In this document: positions 1 through 9,105 of the stretch, piece after piece
How positions within the stretch are numbered: position 1 is the stretch's first letter
Layout: each line of letters begins with the position of its first letter
Source of the DNA: Rhizobium sp. 32-5/1
Lineage (GTDB): Bacteria; Pseudomonadota; Alphaproteobacteria; Rhizobiales; Rhizobiaceae
DNA: 64,000 nt
Assembly: GCF_029537235.1 (NCBI RefSeq)
Contig: NZ_CP120638.1
Coordinates: 2,978,501-3,042,500 of the forward strand
Direction: 5' to 3'
Notes under the pieces: generated by a model
Told to the model about the DNA's origin: nothing
Seen by the model: the letters and a program-made list of their open reading frames with translations, nothing else
The model's database searches: none
Translations under genes and position numbers: made by a program

Positions 1-557
1 CAAAGACCGGGCTGATCGAGCGCCGGCGCAAGTCCGGCAGCTATGTGACGCAGCCGCAGGCACAGTCGGCGGTGCTGGAAATCCGCGATATCAAGCTTGA
101 GGTTCAGTCCCTCGGTCTCGCCTATGATTACAGGCTGGTGGCGAAGAGCCGGCGGCGCAGCACGGCAGAGGATCGGCGGCGTCTGGGGCTGGAGGGTCCA
201 ACCGCTGTGCTTGAGATAAATTGCATCCATCTTGCCGGCGGCCGGCCATTCTGCGTCGAGCAGCGTCTGATTAATCTGGCGGCCGTGCCGGATGCCGTAT
301 CGGAAAGCTTCGAGGAATCGGCGCCGGGGCCGTGGCTGCTGAATCGGGTGCCCTGGAGTGCAGCGGAACACACGATCCGCGCTGTTGCAGCCGATGATAC
401 GATTGCAGCGGCCCTGGGAATTGCCGTTGGAACGGCCTGTCTCACGGTCGAGCGGCGCACATGGAGCAACGGCGCCTATATCACCCATGTGCGGCTCATC
501 TACCCCGGCGAGCGGCATGCGCTGGTAGCCAACTTCACGCCGTCTCAGCCGAAGTAA
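1..557 (+). CDS. GntR/HutC-family regulator, C-terminal part (5' end outside window)
   Basis: Open from the left edge (first whole codon at base 3). The first residues (GLIERRRKSGSYV) match the wing of a GntR winged helix; the rest (about residues 20-180) has the pattern of a UTRA effector-binding domain, including a typical end (ERRTW, ITHVRLIYPGERHAL). This domain arrangement is that of HutC, the urocanate-responsive repressor of histidine utilisation, but the hut genes would lie to the left of the window, so the ligand is inferred only from resemblance. GTG at base 45 is internal and not a real start. The DNA-binding helices are missing because of the window edge, not through truncation of the gene. 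Confidence 0.8.
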   Translation, partial: KTGLIERRRKSGSYVTQPQAQSAVLEIRDIKLEVQSLGLAYDYRLVAKSRRRSTAEDRRRLGLEGPTAVLEINCIHLAGGRPFCVEQRLINLAAVPDAVSESFEESAPGPWLLNRVPWSAAEHTIRAVAADDTIAAALGIAVGTACLTVERRTWSNGAYITHVRLIYPGERHALVANFTPSQPK

Positions 558-580
558 CGCGAGCCGGAATGAAGGCGACC

Positions 581-603
581 AAGTGGCGGGGATCCCGCCA
601 CTT
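581..603. terminator. Perfect hairpin between convergent genes
   Basis: Ten-base inverted repeat (AAGTGGCGGG / CCCGCCACTT) with a 3-base loop, 24 bases after the regulator stop and 18 bases after the stop of the convergent 46-residue gene. No T tract follows on either strand, so a bidirectional terminator or 3'-end stabilising hairpin is inferred from position and stem strength alone. Confidence 0.5.
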
Positions 604-621
604 GCCGGTGTCGGACAGCCG

Positions 622-762
622 TTATTTCTTGGGCTTTGCGCCGGAAAGCTTGGGGACTTCCTTGTTCAGCGTCGCGGCGAACGGCGCTGCAGCCTTGACG
701 GCTTCCTTGTCCTTTTTCGGCTTTCTGACTTCCTTGTTGCTCTTTGCTTGCCCCTTGGCCAT
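622..762 (-). CDS. Small lysine-rich conserved protein (46 aa)
   Basis: A 46-codon reading frame runs from ATG at 762 to TAA at 622-624. The product begins MAKGQAKSNKEVRKPKKDKE and ends GAKPKK, with about one quarter lysine and no membrane segment. Very similar short basic proteins (MAKGQ-x-x-SNKE-x-RKPKK) are, from memory, annotated as hypothetical in many Rhizobiales, which is the main reason to accept so short a gene. An SD-like AGGAAGGAC stretch lies just before the ATG. Nucleic-acid or ribosome association is plausible from the charge but is speculation. It is transcribed in the same direction as the next small gene at 809-1051. Confidence 0.7.
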   Translation of the reverse strand: MAKGQAKSNKEVRKPKKDKEAVKAAAPFAATLNKEVPKLSGAKPKK

Positions 763-808
763 GGTCGTGTCCTTCCTCAGTGGATGATCGGGGTGGTGCT
801 TATAATAC

Positions 809-1051
809 CTACCCCTTGGCGTCTTCGAGATTGTCTTCCGTTGTTACCCGCTCATAGGTTTCGCCTTCGCTGCGTACACGATATTGCGGCGAACCATCCC
901 GAACAGGCAATTTTGCGAGAATGCGAAAAATCGTTTCGTCGCGCAATGACAAACCGACCGTACTTTTCATCCGAACCTTCTGGCCGACCGAAAAACGGTG
1001 CAGACGGGTTTGAGACCGATGAACTGCGGGCGGTGTAGAGGTGGAAGCCAT
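809..1051 (-). CDS. Small conserved protein of unknown function (80 aa)
   Basis: An 80-residue product rich in basic and beta-prone residues: a region around FSVGQKVRM followed by ILAKLPVRDGSPQYRVRS and an acidic tail (TTEDNLEDAKG). The pattern suggests a small beta-barrel (SH3/KOW-like) domain, but that is inference. Two in-frame ATGs exist, at 1057 and 1051. AAGGAG lies only 1-2 bases before the first but 7 bases before the second, so 1051 was chosen. Similar short proteins are, from memory, conserved as hypotheticals in rhizobia. No pathway is suggested by the neighbours. Confidence 0.65.
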   Translation of the reverse strand: MASTSTPPAVHRSQTRLHRFSVGQKVRMKSTVGLSLRDETIFRILAKLPVRDGSPQYRVRSEGETYERVTTEDNLEDAKG

Positions 1052-1350
1052 GGGCATTCTCCTTGAAAAAGGCGTGAATGAAAAATCGGAGGCCTGCCCC
1101 GTTTCGTCATATCCGCTTTTTTGAAGGGGCGTTTGCCGGGTCGGGAACTGCCAGTGCGTCCGTCGTCGATTCCTGCCAGGCGGCAGGCCGGATCAGTCAA
1201 GTCGTAGCGATGAGCCGTATCCAGGCACGACGCCGGGCGCGGTACGATCGAAAATTTGGATTGAGCAGCCGAGCCTTGGCCAAAGAGCGATTGAAATTCA
1301 GCCTAGTGTCAATTGCGGTTTAAGTGAGGCCAGATCGACGCTGCCGTCGC
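1052..1350. other. Intergenic region without a recognisable gene
   Basis: About 300 bases between the small protein gene and the end of soxG. Open frames here give compositionally random, arginine-rich translations with no family resemblance and no convincing ribosome binding site. It must hold the promoter of the 809-1051 gene (AAGGAG just upstream of its start) and the 3' end of the sox transcript, but I see no clear hairpin terminator or promoter hexamers. Confidence 0.5.
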
Positions 1351-1923
1351 TTAAAGACCTGCTCGGGCATCGACGCCGAATTCGAGGCCCATTTCGATCA
1401 GTTCGTCCCAGAGGCTTTCGGCAAAACCACGCAGGACGAGGATTTCGAACCGGATGTCACCGGTACGGGTGATCAGTGCGGAAATATGGCTGATCAGGGT
1501 CATGGCGGAGCGGCCCACCGGGAATTGCGACAGGTGCAGATCGACGGCCGTGCCCTTGGCGAGAACGGCTTCTACGGCGTTGCCGCTGATGCCGATCCGC
1601 ACGCGTCCATGGGACTGGTCGGCAATCGAGGCCGGACCGGATAGAAGCGCCTGTTTGTCCGCAATATCCGAATGTGCAAACGCTGCATCGCCGACAACGA
1701 ACCACTGCCCCGGACCGACAGCGCGCACCGCATGCGCCGAACTATCGCTCACAGACGCCACAATGGCCGAAAGGTCGCCCGTTCCTCCGGACGCCAGGAT
1801 CTGCAGCACATGCCCTTCCGGCAGCGCTTCGAGCACAATCCTGCCATCGACCGCTGTTGAGCCGAAAGATCCGGATTTTGCGCCAGCAAGGGCGGGGCGG
1901 TGAACAAGCGAAAATTCAGCCAT
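1351..1923 (-). CDS. soxG: Sarcosine oxidase gamma subunit
   Basis: A 190-residue protein, the usual size for SoxG, the small structural subunit of heterotetrameric (alpha-beta-gamma-delta) sarcosine oxidase. The gamma subunit resembles the GcvT/YgfZ folate-binding fold and helps hold the interface with the alpha subunit; it has no catalytic residues of its own. Recognisable stretches are GQWFVVGD near the middle and QFPVGRSAMTLISH, followed by FEILVLRGFAESLWDEL near the C-terminus. The start ATG (1921-1923) lies inside the last codons of soxA, overlapping its TGA by 8 bases, which indicates translational coupling. It is the last gene of a soxB-D-A-G operon. Confidence 0.9.
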   Translation of the reverse strand: MAEFSLVHRPALAGAKSGSFGSTAVDGRIVLEALPEGHVLQILASGGTGDLSAIVASVSDSSAHAVRAVGPGQWFVVGDAAFAHSDIADKQALLSGPASIADQSHGRVRIGISGNAVEAVLAKGTAVDLHLSQFPVGRSAMTLISHISALITRTGDIRFEILVLRGFAESLWDELIEMGLEFGVDARAGL

Positions 1924-4872
1924 GGAGCTTTCCATTTTCCGGATCGAAGAAGACCGGGCTGCACAGCACGGCCTTGGTATATTCGTTTTTGAGGTCGTTC
2001 CACACGGTGACGTGCTCGCCGTGCCGCCGCAGCCCGCGCTTGACGAGGGCAAGGCCGATCGTCGAGCCGATATCAGGCGAGTAGCAGCTGGAGGAGACGT
2101 AACCCTGGTCGTTTTCCAGCGTCGGCTCTGCGCCGTCTGCAAGAATATGCGAGCCGGTCTTGAACGTGGTGGCGGGATCGATCGGTTTGACGCCGACCAG
2201 GGAGAGCCGGTCCGGGTCAATCATACCTTCGCGCGACAGCATGGCCTTGCCGATGAAGTCCGGCTTGGTGGTGGAAACCATTTTGGCGAAACCGAGATCG
2301 GAAGGAATGACGGTTCCGTTGATTTCGGAATGGGTCACATGACCCTTCTCGATGCGCATCACCCCCAGGGCCTCGACACCGTAAGGGCAGATGCCATGCT
2401 CGCTGCCTGCTTCCATGATGGCATCGGCAATGGCTTCGCCATAGCCGGCGGGCACTGCGAGCTCATAAGCCAATTCGCCGGAAAACGAGATGCGGAACAG
2501 TCGGCCGGAGAGCTTGCCGCCAAACAAGGAGACTTCTTTTGCGCCAAGGAAGGGAAAAGCGGTGTCTGAAATGTCCTCATCGACGAGCTTCTGCAGGATT
2601 GCCCGCGATTTCGGTCCGGCTACGGCAATCTGCGCCCAATGGTCTGTCGAGGAGGCAAACTGGACATCAAGATCGGGCCAGAGTGCCTGGGCGCAGAATT
2701 CCAGATGGTTCATCACGCCGGCGGCATAGGCAGTCGTGGTCGTCATGAAGAAGTGGTTTTCACTGAGCCTGCTGGTCGTGCCGTCGTCGTAGATCATGCC
2801 GTCTTCGCGCAGCATCAAGCCGTAGCGCGCCTTGCCAACCGGCAGTTTCAGGAAGGCGTTGCAATAGACACGGTTGAGGAATTCGGCTGCATCCTTGCCA
2901 AAGATCTCGATCTTGCCGAGCGTCGAGACGTCGCAAATGCTGGCATTCTTGCGGACATTCAGCACTTCGCGGTCGACACTTTCGCGCCATGTCGTCTCGC
3001 CTGCCTTCGGAAACCAGGACGAGCGATACCAGAGGCCGGTTTCGACAAAGACCGCGCCGTGTTTCTTCGCCCAGTCGTGCAGTGGCGATTTGCGCACCGG
3101 CTGGAAATGTTTGCCTCTCGATGTGCCGGCAAGCGCGCCGAAGGAGAGCGGCGTATAGAAGGGCCGGAATGTCGTGGTGCCGACGTAGGCCGGCGAGACC
3201 TTGCGGGCTTCGGCCAGAATCCCGATGGCGTTGATGTTGGACAGCTTGCCCTGGTCGGTCGCCATGCCGTTGGTCGTGTAGCGCTTGGCCAGTTCGACAT
3301 GGCCGTAACCTTCGCCGACGGCGGAAACCAGATCCTTGACGTGCACGTCGTTCTGGTAATCGACGAAGGCCTTGCCCTTCGAGCCGCGCACGAACCAGAG
3401 CGGCTTGGCATGCTCCGGCTTGTCTGTGGTTGGTGCGAAGGCGGCGGTGGCATTGCTGAAGCCGAGGTCCACAGTGATCCGTCGGGCTTTTTCGGCACCA
3501 TCGGCAAGGCAGGCTTCCAGCGTTTCCAGCCCGATTGAAGAGCCGGCCAGCGTCAATCCATCCTGCCGTTCGGGGGCGAGGAAGGCCGATTTGGTTTCCG
3601 ACCAGACAGGCCGCGCGCCGCGATGGCAGGCGAGGTGGATGATCGGGCTCCAGCCGCCGGACATGGCAAGAGCGTCGACCTTGATCGTTTCGGAAGAACC
3701 GGGGCTGGACACAGTGACACCGGACAGCATCTTGCCGCCGCGTGCGTCCTGAACGACCCCGCCTACAATGATGCGAGCCTTGCCGGACCAGTCTTTCGGT
3801 GCATCCGTGCGGCTATCGACGATGGCGGCGACATTCAGGCCTTGCGCCTCAAGGTCGGCTGCGGTCCGATAGCCGGAAGCATTGTTCGTAAAGACAACAG
3901 TCTGCCGTCCAGGCGCGACCGCCTGGCGGTTGAGATAGCTGCGCATGGCGCCTGACATCATCACGCCGGGAATATCGTTGCCGCCGAACACCATTGGCCG
4001 CTCTTCCGCGCCGCTTGTAAGCATTGCCTGTTTGGCGGCAATCCGCCAAAGCCGCTCCATCGGTCGGTTGGGATCGACTTCGCCGACATGCTTCTGTACG
4101 CGCTCGACGCCGCCAAAGACATTGCCGTCATACCAGCCAAACACCGTGGTGCGTGTCATCAGCCGGACATTCGGCAGGCTCCCCAGTTCCGCAAGCGTAC
4201 GGGCAAGCAGTTCCGCCGGCGTCTCCGTTCCGATTGCAGATGTTTCCGACAAGAGCGAACCGCCAAACTCAAAGCCCTCGTCGGCGAAGATGACGCGGGC
4301 ACCGGCGCGGCCGGCTGTCAGGGCTGCGGCAAGACCTGCCGGGCCGGCGCCGATCACCAGCAGATCGCAATGCGCCCAGCACTTTTCATAGGTGTCCGGA
4401 TCGGGCTCATACGTGGCGCGTCCGAGACCTGCCGCCTTGCGGATGATCGGTTCATAGACCTTTTCCCAGAACGCCGCCGGCCACATGAAGGTCTTGTAGT
4501 AGAAACCGGCGCCGAGAAAGGGCGAGAGCAGGCTGTTGACGGCGCCGAGATCGAAATCGACCGAGGGCCAGCGGTTCTGACTTTTGCAACGAGGCCCTGG
4601 TAAAGCTCGGCGACGGTCGCGCGCGTGTTGGGCTCCGTGCGTCCGCCTTCGCCGATCGTCAGCAGGGCATTCGGCTCGGCGGCCCCCGCCGTCAGGATGC
4701 CCCGTGGGCGGTGGTACTTGAACGAGCGGCCGACGAGCTGGCGGCCGTTGGCGAGCAGGGCGGAGGCTACGGTATCGCCGACAAAACCATGCATCGGTTT
4801 TCCGTCGAAGCTGAAATCGAGCGGCTTGTTGCGATCGATACGACCGCCGCTGGACAGGCGGAACGAACTCAT
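1916..4872 (-). CDS. soxA: Sarcosine oxidase alpha subunit (single-base frameshift)
   Basis: About 985 residues once repaired, full length for SoxA. In order: an N-terminal ferredoxin-like region (GFVGDTVASALLANG), an NAD-binding Rossmann region with GAGPAGLAAA, and a C-terminal GcvT-like tetrahydrofolate domain (from about residue 600). The enzyme demethylates sarcosine to glycine, passing the carbon to THF as methylene-THF and producing H2O2. Reading changes frame at the A4 run at 4582-4585 (T4 on the + strand); one extra base restores the expected SQNRWPS and GAVNSLLSP sequence. The gene is otherwise intact, so a sequence error is the likeliest cause. The start ATG overlaps the soxD stop as ATGA. 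Confidence 0.88.
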
Positions 4873-5141
4873 ACGGTCTCTCCGATCGTCGCTGCGTCCA
4901 CGGCAGAATAAATGACATGGGTCATGGTATCACGCTCGACGATCAGCCAGCGGCGGCAGCCGGAGGTGTGGTGCCAGTGCTCCTTGTGCCGTCCCCGCGG
5001 ATTGTCGCGCAGGTAAACATAGGCATGCCATGCCTCTTGCCCGGCATCCGGTGTGGGACGGGTGATCCCGGCGTCGCCGCGAACGGTGAATTCTTCCTTG
5101 GGGCGCGGCCCGCAATGGGGGCAGGCGATCAGGCTGGCCAT
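4869..5141 (-). CDS. soxD: Sarcosine oxidase delta subunit
   Basis: A 90-residue protein with the SoxD hallmarks: an N-terminal CPHCG pair (Cys7, Cys10) and a later HTSGCRRW segment, together supplying the zinc ligands of this small subunit, followed by the conserved ending RDTMTHVI. SoxD is structural and sits on the alpha subunit of heterotetrameric sarcosine oxidase. It lies 9 bases after soxB and overlaps soxA by 4 bases (ATGA), so the subunits are probably made in a coupled fashion. Confidence 0.92.
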   Translation of the reverse strand: MASLIACPHCGPRPKEEFTVRGDAGITRPTPDAGQEAWHAYVYLRDNPRGRHKEHWHHTSGCRRWLIVERDTMTHVIYSAVDAATIGETV

Positions 5142-5150
5142 GTCAGGTCC

Positions 5151-6401
5151 TCAGTGCAGATTGGGTTGGGCGCCAACGCCCTTTTCGTCGATCATCCGGC
5201 CGCGCGCGAAGCGGTCAAGCCGGAAGGCGCGTCCCGTCTCGTGCGGTTCGTTTTTCGCGATCAGGTGGGCGTAACAAAAGCCCGAGGCGGGCGTGGCCTT
5301 GAAGCCGCCATAGCACCAACCGGCGTTCAGATAGAGATTGTCGATGTGGGTCCGGTCGATGATCGGCGAGCCGTCCATGCTCATGTCCATGACACCGCCC
5401 CAGGAGCGCAGCACGCGCACACGCGACAGAGCCGGGATCATCGCGACGCCCGCTTCCGCGACATGTTCGACCGTCGCCAGATTGCCGCGCTGGGCATAGG
5501 AGTTATAGCCGTCGATATCACCGCCGAAGACGAGGCCGCCTTTGTCGGATTGCGAGACATAGAAGTGCCCGGCGCCGAAGGTGACGACATTGTCGATGAA
5601 GGGTTTCAATCCTTCCGAGACAAACGCCTGCAGCACGTGGCTCTCGATCGGCAGCTTCATGTCGACCATATCGGCAACGGTGGTGGAATTCCCGGCCGCC
5701 GCCAGCGCCAGCTTGCCGCAGCCAATAAAGCCCTGGCTGGTTTCGACGCCGGTGACGCGGCCGTTTTCGCGGCGGATGCCGGTCACTTCGCAATTCTGGA
5801 TGATATCCACGCCGCGCATGTCCGCACCGCGGGCATAACCCCAGGCCACCGCATCATGGCGCACGGTGCCGCCGCGTTTTTGCATCAATGCACCCTGGAT
5901 CGGGAAGCGGGCATTGTCGAAATCAAGGAAGGGCAGCATCTGGCGCACTGCATTTCGGTCGAGCAGGTCGGAATCGACACCGTGCAGCCGCATGGCATTG
6001 CCGCGCCGCGTATAGGCGTCGCGCTGGGCGTCGGAATGATAGAGGTTAAGCACGCCGCGTTGCGAGACCATGGCGTTGAAATTGAAATCCTGCTCAAGCC
6101 TTTCCCAGAGCTTCATCGACAGTTCGTAGAACGGATTGTTGCCCTGCAGTAGATAGTTGGAGCGGATGATCGTCGTGTTGCGGCCGACATTGCCGGAGCC
6201 GATATAGCCTTTTTCCAGAACGGCGACGTTGGTCATGCCGAATTCCTTGGCAAGGTAATAAGCCGTGGCAAGGCCATGTCCGCCGCCACCCACGATGATC
6301 ACGTCGTAATGGTTCTTGGGAACCGGGCTGCGCCAGGCCGGCTGCCAGCTCTTGTTGCCGCGAAGCGCATTGAGAAAGACGGAAAAGGCGGAGTAGCGCA
6401 T
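5151..6401 (-). CDS. soxB: Sarcosine oxidase beta subunit
   Basis: A 416-residue flavoprotein of the DAO superfamily carrying the amine-oxidising site of heterotetrameric sarcosine oxidase. The FAD-binding GGGGHGLATAYYL follows DVIIV near residue 33, and the stretch GGTVRHDAVAW contains His182, the position where this family attaches FMN covalently. The C-terminal part ends with AGWCYGGFKATPASG, typical of SoxB. An upstream in-frame ATG (6434) exists, but the family start MRYSAFSVFLNALRG fits 6401. It heads the sox operon and is transcribed away from the AraC-type regulator at 6492, leaving 90 bases for both promoters. Confidence 0.93.
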   Translation of the reverse strand: MRYSAFSVFLNALRGNKSWQPAWRSPVPKNHYDVIIVGGGGHGLATAYYLAKEFGMTNVAVLEKGYIGSGNVGRNTTIIRSNYLLQGNNPFYELSMKLWERLEQDFNFNAMVSQRGVLNLYHSDAQRDAYTRRGNAMRLHGVDSDLLDRNAVRQMLPFLDFDNARFPIQGALMQKRGGTVRHDAVAWGYARGADMRGVDIIQNCEVTGIRRENGRVTGVETSQGFIGCGKLALAAAGNSTTVADMVDMKLPIESHVLQAFVSEGLKPFIDNVVTFGAGHFYVSQSDKGGLVFGGDIDGYNSYAQRGNLATVEHVAEAGVAMIPALSRVRVLRSWGGVMDMSMDGSPIIDRTHIDNLYLNAGWCYGGFKATPASGFCYAHLIAKNEPHETGRAFRLDRFARGRMIDEKGVGAQPNLH

Positions 6402-6491
6402 GATCGATTCACCGTGGAAGCTGGCGGTGATCATGACAGGATATGGGATTGCCTCTTGCAGAAATGAGACTTTTTACTGCATCATCAGGAC

Positions 6492-7459
6492 ATGATCGCT
6501 GAAGACAGGAAAAACACCCAGAAGATCGGTTTCATCCTGCTGCCGGGCTTTGCGCTGATGTCCTATGCATCGGCGACGGAGCCGTTGCGGGCCGCCAATC
6601 TCCTGGCAGGGCGTGACATCTATACATTGTCGAACCATGGTTCTGACGGGGACCTGTCCTTGTCCTCCTCAGGCGTTCCGGTTCCGATCGATCCCTTGCC
6701 TGGTCGCAGCGTCGGTCTGGATATGGTCTTTGTTTGTGCCGGGGCACACCCGTCGATTGGGATGCGCCCGGCGTTCTTGCCTGCCTTCGTCAGCTTGCCC
6801 GTGATGGCGTGCGCGTTGGCGGCATTTCCGGTGGTCCCTATCTGATGGCGGCGGCCGGTCTGCTTGATGATCGCGATTTCACCATCCACTGGCAGCACGC
6901 TCCCGCTTTGATGGAGGCGTTTCCGCACCTTGCCCCGCGGCAGGCGCGCTATGTGTTGGACGGCAACCGCATCACCTGTGGTGGCGGCGTCGCGCCGCTC
7001 GACATGATGCACGCGCTGATCACCGAGCGTATGGGGTCGGATTTCGCACGCAGGGTCAGTGATTGGTATCTGCACACCCATGTGGAGGCGTCCGGCGCAC
7101 CACAGCGCGGGTCGCTGGCGGAGCGCTACGGCGTCAACCATGCTGGCCTCCTGACGGTGCTGGAAAAGATGGAAGCGACGATCGAAGCGCCGCTCGACCG
7201 GCAGGCCATGGCGGCGCTGGCGGGTGTCTCGCCACGGCATCTCGACCGGTTGTTTTCCGGCCTTATGAAATCCTCTTTCCTTCTCGAATATCGCAAGATC
7301 AGGCTCGATCATGCGCGCCGTCTCCTGCAGCAAAGCCCGCTTTCCATCTCTGAAATCGCATTTGCCACGGGCTTTTCCAGCGCCGGGCATTTTTCACGCA
7401 GCTATCGCTCCGCTTTTGGCGAGCCGCCCCGCAGTAGTCGGCAGGCGCGGACTGGCTGA
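6492..7459 (+). CDS. glxA: GATase1-like AraC-family regulator next to sox genes (single-base frameshift)
   Basis: About 322 residues after repair. The N-terminal half is a DJ-1/PfpI-like (class I amidotransferase-like) sensor domain (IGFILLPGFALMSYASATEPLRAAN); the C-terminal 100 residues are an AraC-type double HTH (YRKIRLDHARRLL, ISEIAFATGFSSAGHFSRSYR). This architecture is that of GlxA and of the pseudomonad regulators GbdR/SouR, which activate glycine betaine and sarcosine genes. Divergent placement beside soxB supports control of the sox operon, perhaps with sarcosine as inducer (inference). The frame breaks at the G4 run 6741-6744; one added G gives CAGGTPVDWDAPG and restores the whole protein. 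Confidence 0.85.
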
Positions 7460-7483
7460 TGGGGTGTGGATAATTTCTTGGCG

Positions 7484-7522
7484 GTTGAGAAATTTTCACT
7501 CTCAGGATAGTCTTTTCTCAAC
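7484..7522 (+). promoter_or_regulatory. Inverted repeat upstream of the XRE-cupin regulator
   Basis: GTTGAGAAA at 7484-7492 and its reverse complement within TTTTCTCAAC at 7513-7522 flank a 20-base spacer, 27 bases before the regulator start. A related stretch (TTTCTTCTCAGTTGAAA) lies at 9035-9051, upstream of glxB. Both could be binding sites for the XRE-cupin regulator, making it autoregulatory. This is inference from position and symmetry. Confidence 0.45.
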
Positions 7523-7548
7523 TGGACACGGGAAGGAACGCGGTTGGC

Positions 7549-8243
7549 ATGGCGAAAAGCAAGGTGAAAGAGGTCGACATCGGCCGCACGACCGACGATG
7601 AGCGACCGGCCCTGAAGGCAGCCTTCCTTCAGGACCCGCATGCCCTGCGCGAACCGAAGGAAAACAATCTCGAAATCGCCATCGGCCATGAGGTGCGCGC
7701 CTTCCGCAAGAAACTCGGGATCACCGTCACCGACCTGGCGACCGCCACCGGCATTTCGCTCGGCATGCTGTCGAAGATCGAAAATGGCAATATCTCACCG
7801 TCGCTGACGACGCTGCAGTCCCTGTCGCGCGCACTCGGCGTTCCGGTCACGGCGTTTTTCCGCCGCTACGAGGAGCCGCGCAATGCCGTCTTCGTCAAGG
7901 CCGGCGAGGGGTGGAACTGGAGCGCCGCGGCACACGCGCCGGGCATCAGTACAATCTGCTTGGCCATATCGACAACAACACCGCTGGTGTCGTCGTCGAG
8001 CCTTATCTTATCACGCTCAGCGCCAACTCCGATACGTTTCCGGCGTTTCAACATGAAGGCATGGAGTTTCTCTACATGCTGGAGGGCGAGGTCGTCTATC
8101 GCCACGGCGACCGGCTCTTCACCATGCGGCCCGGAGACAGCCTGTTTTTCGACGCCGATGCCCGCCATGGCCCGGAAGAACTGGTGAAACTGCCGATCCG
8201 CTATCTCTCGATCATTTCCTATCCGCAGAAGCAGGGGATGTAG
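7549..8243 (+). CDS. XRE-family regulator with C-terminal cupin domain (single-base frameshift)
   Basis: About 231 residues after repair. Residues about 45-105 form an XRE/lambda-repressor HTH (VRAFRKKLGITVTDLATATG, then SLGMLSKIENGNISPSLTTLQSLSRALG); the C-terminal part is a cupin_2 sensor domain (EGMEFLYMLEGEVVYRHGDRL, MRPGDSLFFDA). Such proteins commonly control small-molecule catabolism, and this one precedes glxBCD-glnT-purU, so it is the best candidate for their control. The frame breaks at the G4 run 7908-7911; one added G gives AGEGVELERRGTRAGHQYN and joins the two halves. It is separated from its likely targets by the vapBC pair. Confidence 0.85.
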
Positions 8244-8352
8244 GAAATGGAAATCGCGAACTGTAGAAATAGCTAAATTGGAAGTCGGCCATCGTTGAAT
8301 ACTATGATGATATGTAATACCTTGGAAATGACTTTCCTTACCGAGGTGAATC

Positions 8353-8586
8353 ATGAGTGCGACAGTCACAACAAAGGGCCAAGTCACGATACCCAAGCAG
8401 GTCAGGGACTTTCTGGGAATCGTGCCGGGAACCCGTGTGGACTTTAATCGCGCCGCAGATGGAACTGTTGTGATAACCCGCGCAGATAAGAAGCCCAGCG
8501 TTGGCCGTTTCGCAACTTTGCGTGGACATGCGGGAAAAGGATTGAGCACTGAAGCCATTATGGCGCTCACCCGTGGTGAAGAGTGA
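8353..8586 (+). CDS. vapB: AbrB/MazE-type antitoxin (VapB-like)
   Basis: A 77-residue protein starting with the swapped-hairpin AbrB motif (VTTKGQVTIPKQVRDFLGI, then PGTRVDF), the DNA-binding half of VapB/MazE antitoxins. The C-terminal 30 residues (RFATLRGHAGKGLSTEAIMALTRGEE) would be the toxin-wrapping tail. It overlaps the next gene by 4 bases (GTGA), the usual antitoxin-first order. The 109 bases upstream are visibly more AT-rich than the surroundings, in keeping with later insertion between the XRE regulator and glxB. Confidence 0.88.
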   Translation: MSATVTTKGQVTIPKQVRDFLGIVPGTRVDFNRAADGTVVITRADKKPSVGRFATLRGHAGKGLSTEAIMALTRGEE

Positions 8587-9008
8587 CGCTTGTCGATACC
8601 AATGTCCTTCTGGATTTGGTCACCGATGACCCAGAATGGTGTCAATGGTCGATCGAGCAGTTGGAGGCTGCAGCGTTACGGGGGCCGCTGTTCATCAATG
8701 ATATTGTCTATGCCGGACTTTCGGTTCGCTACGACCGTATCGAGCGCCTTGATACATTTGTCGAAGAGGCCGGGTTGAAGCGGGTGCCAATGCCTGAAGC
8801 CGCTCTTTTCCTGACGGGGCAGGTGTTTGCAAAGTATCGAAAAGCGGGTGGTTTGCGAACCGGTGTGCTTCCGGATTTCTTCATTGGCGCACATGCTGCA
8901 GTCGGGGGTATGGAATTGCTGACGCGGGATGTCGCGCGTTATCGCACCTATTTCCCGCGCATCGCTCTTATAGCGCCTGACCGCCGGGAGAGAGCCCCGA
9001 GGAGCTGA
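8583..9008 (+). CDS. vapC: PIN-domain toxin (VapC-like), possible catalytic substitution
   Basis: A 141-residue PIN-domain protein: Asp5 in LVDTNVLLDL, Asp in LPDFFIGAHA and Asp in LLTRDVARYRTYFP are three of the four acidic residues that bind Mg2+ in PIN ribonucleases. Where close relatives have glutamate in a VYAE-type motif (helix after the second strand), this protein reads IVYAGLSVRY, with Gly45 (GGA at 8715-8717; GAA would be Glu). If real, the change should cripple RNase activity. The start is GTG, overlapping vapB. Function as a translation-inhibiting RNase is family knowledge. Confidence 0.85.
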   Translation: MTLVDTNVLLDLVTDDPEWCQWSIEQLEAAALRGPLFINDIVYAGLSVRYDRIERLDTFVEEAGLKRVPMPEAALFLTGQVFAKYRKAGGLRTGVLPDFFIGAHAAVGGMELLTRDVARYRTYFPRIALIAPDRRERAPRS

Positions 9009-9105
9009 AGGAATGTTGCCTTAAAAGAAAAAAGTTTCTTCTCAGTTGAAATGGAAAACGACAGCTGCTATCGATCTTTCATCGATAAATTGAAGGATCG
9101 TCCCC

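Noticed and set aside
1078-1323. An 81-codon plus-strand frame downstream of the 80-residue protein gene
   Set aside because: No ribosome site, no similarity to a known family, and random-looking composition.
4917-6152. A 411-codon plus-strand frame opposite soxD and soxB
   Set aside because: Antisense shadow. The sox genes on the other strand account fully for the sequence and form a coherent overlapping operon.
8244-8352. A defined VapB operator palindrome upstream of vapB
   Set aside because: The stretch is AT-rich, but I found no inverted repeat convincing enough to call.
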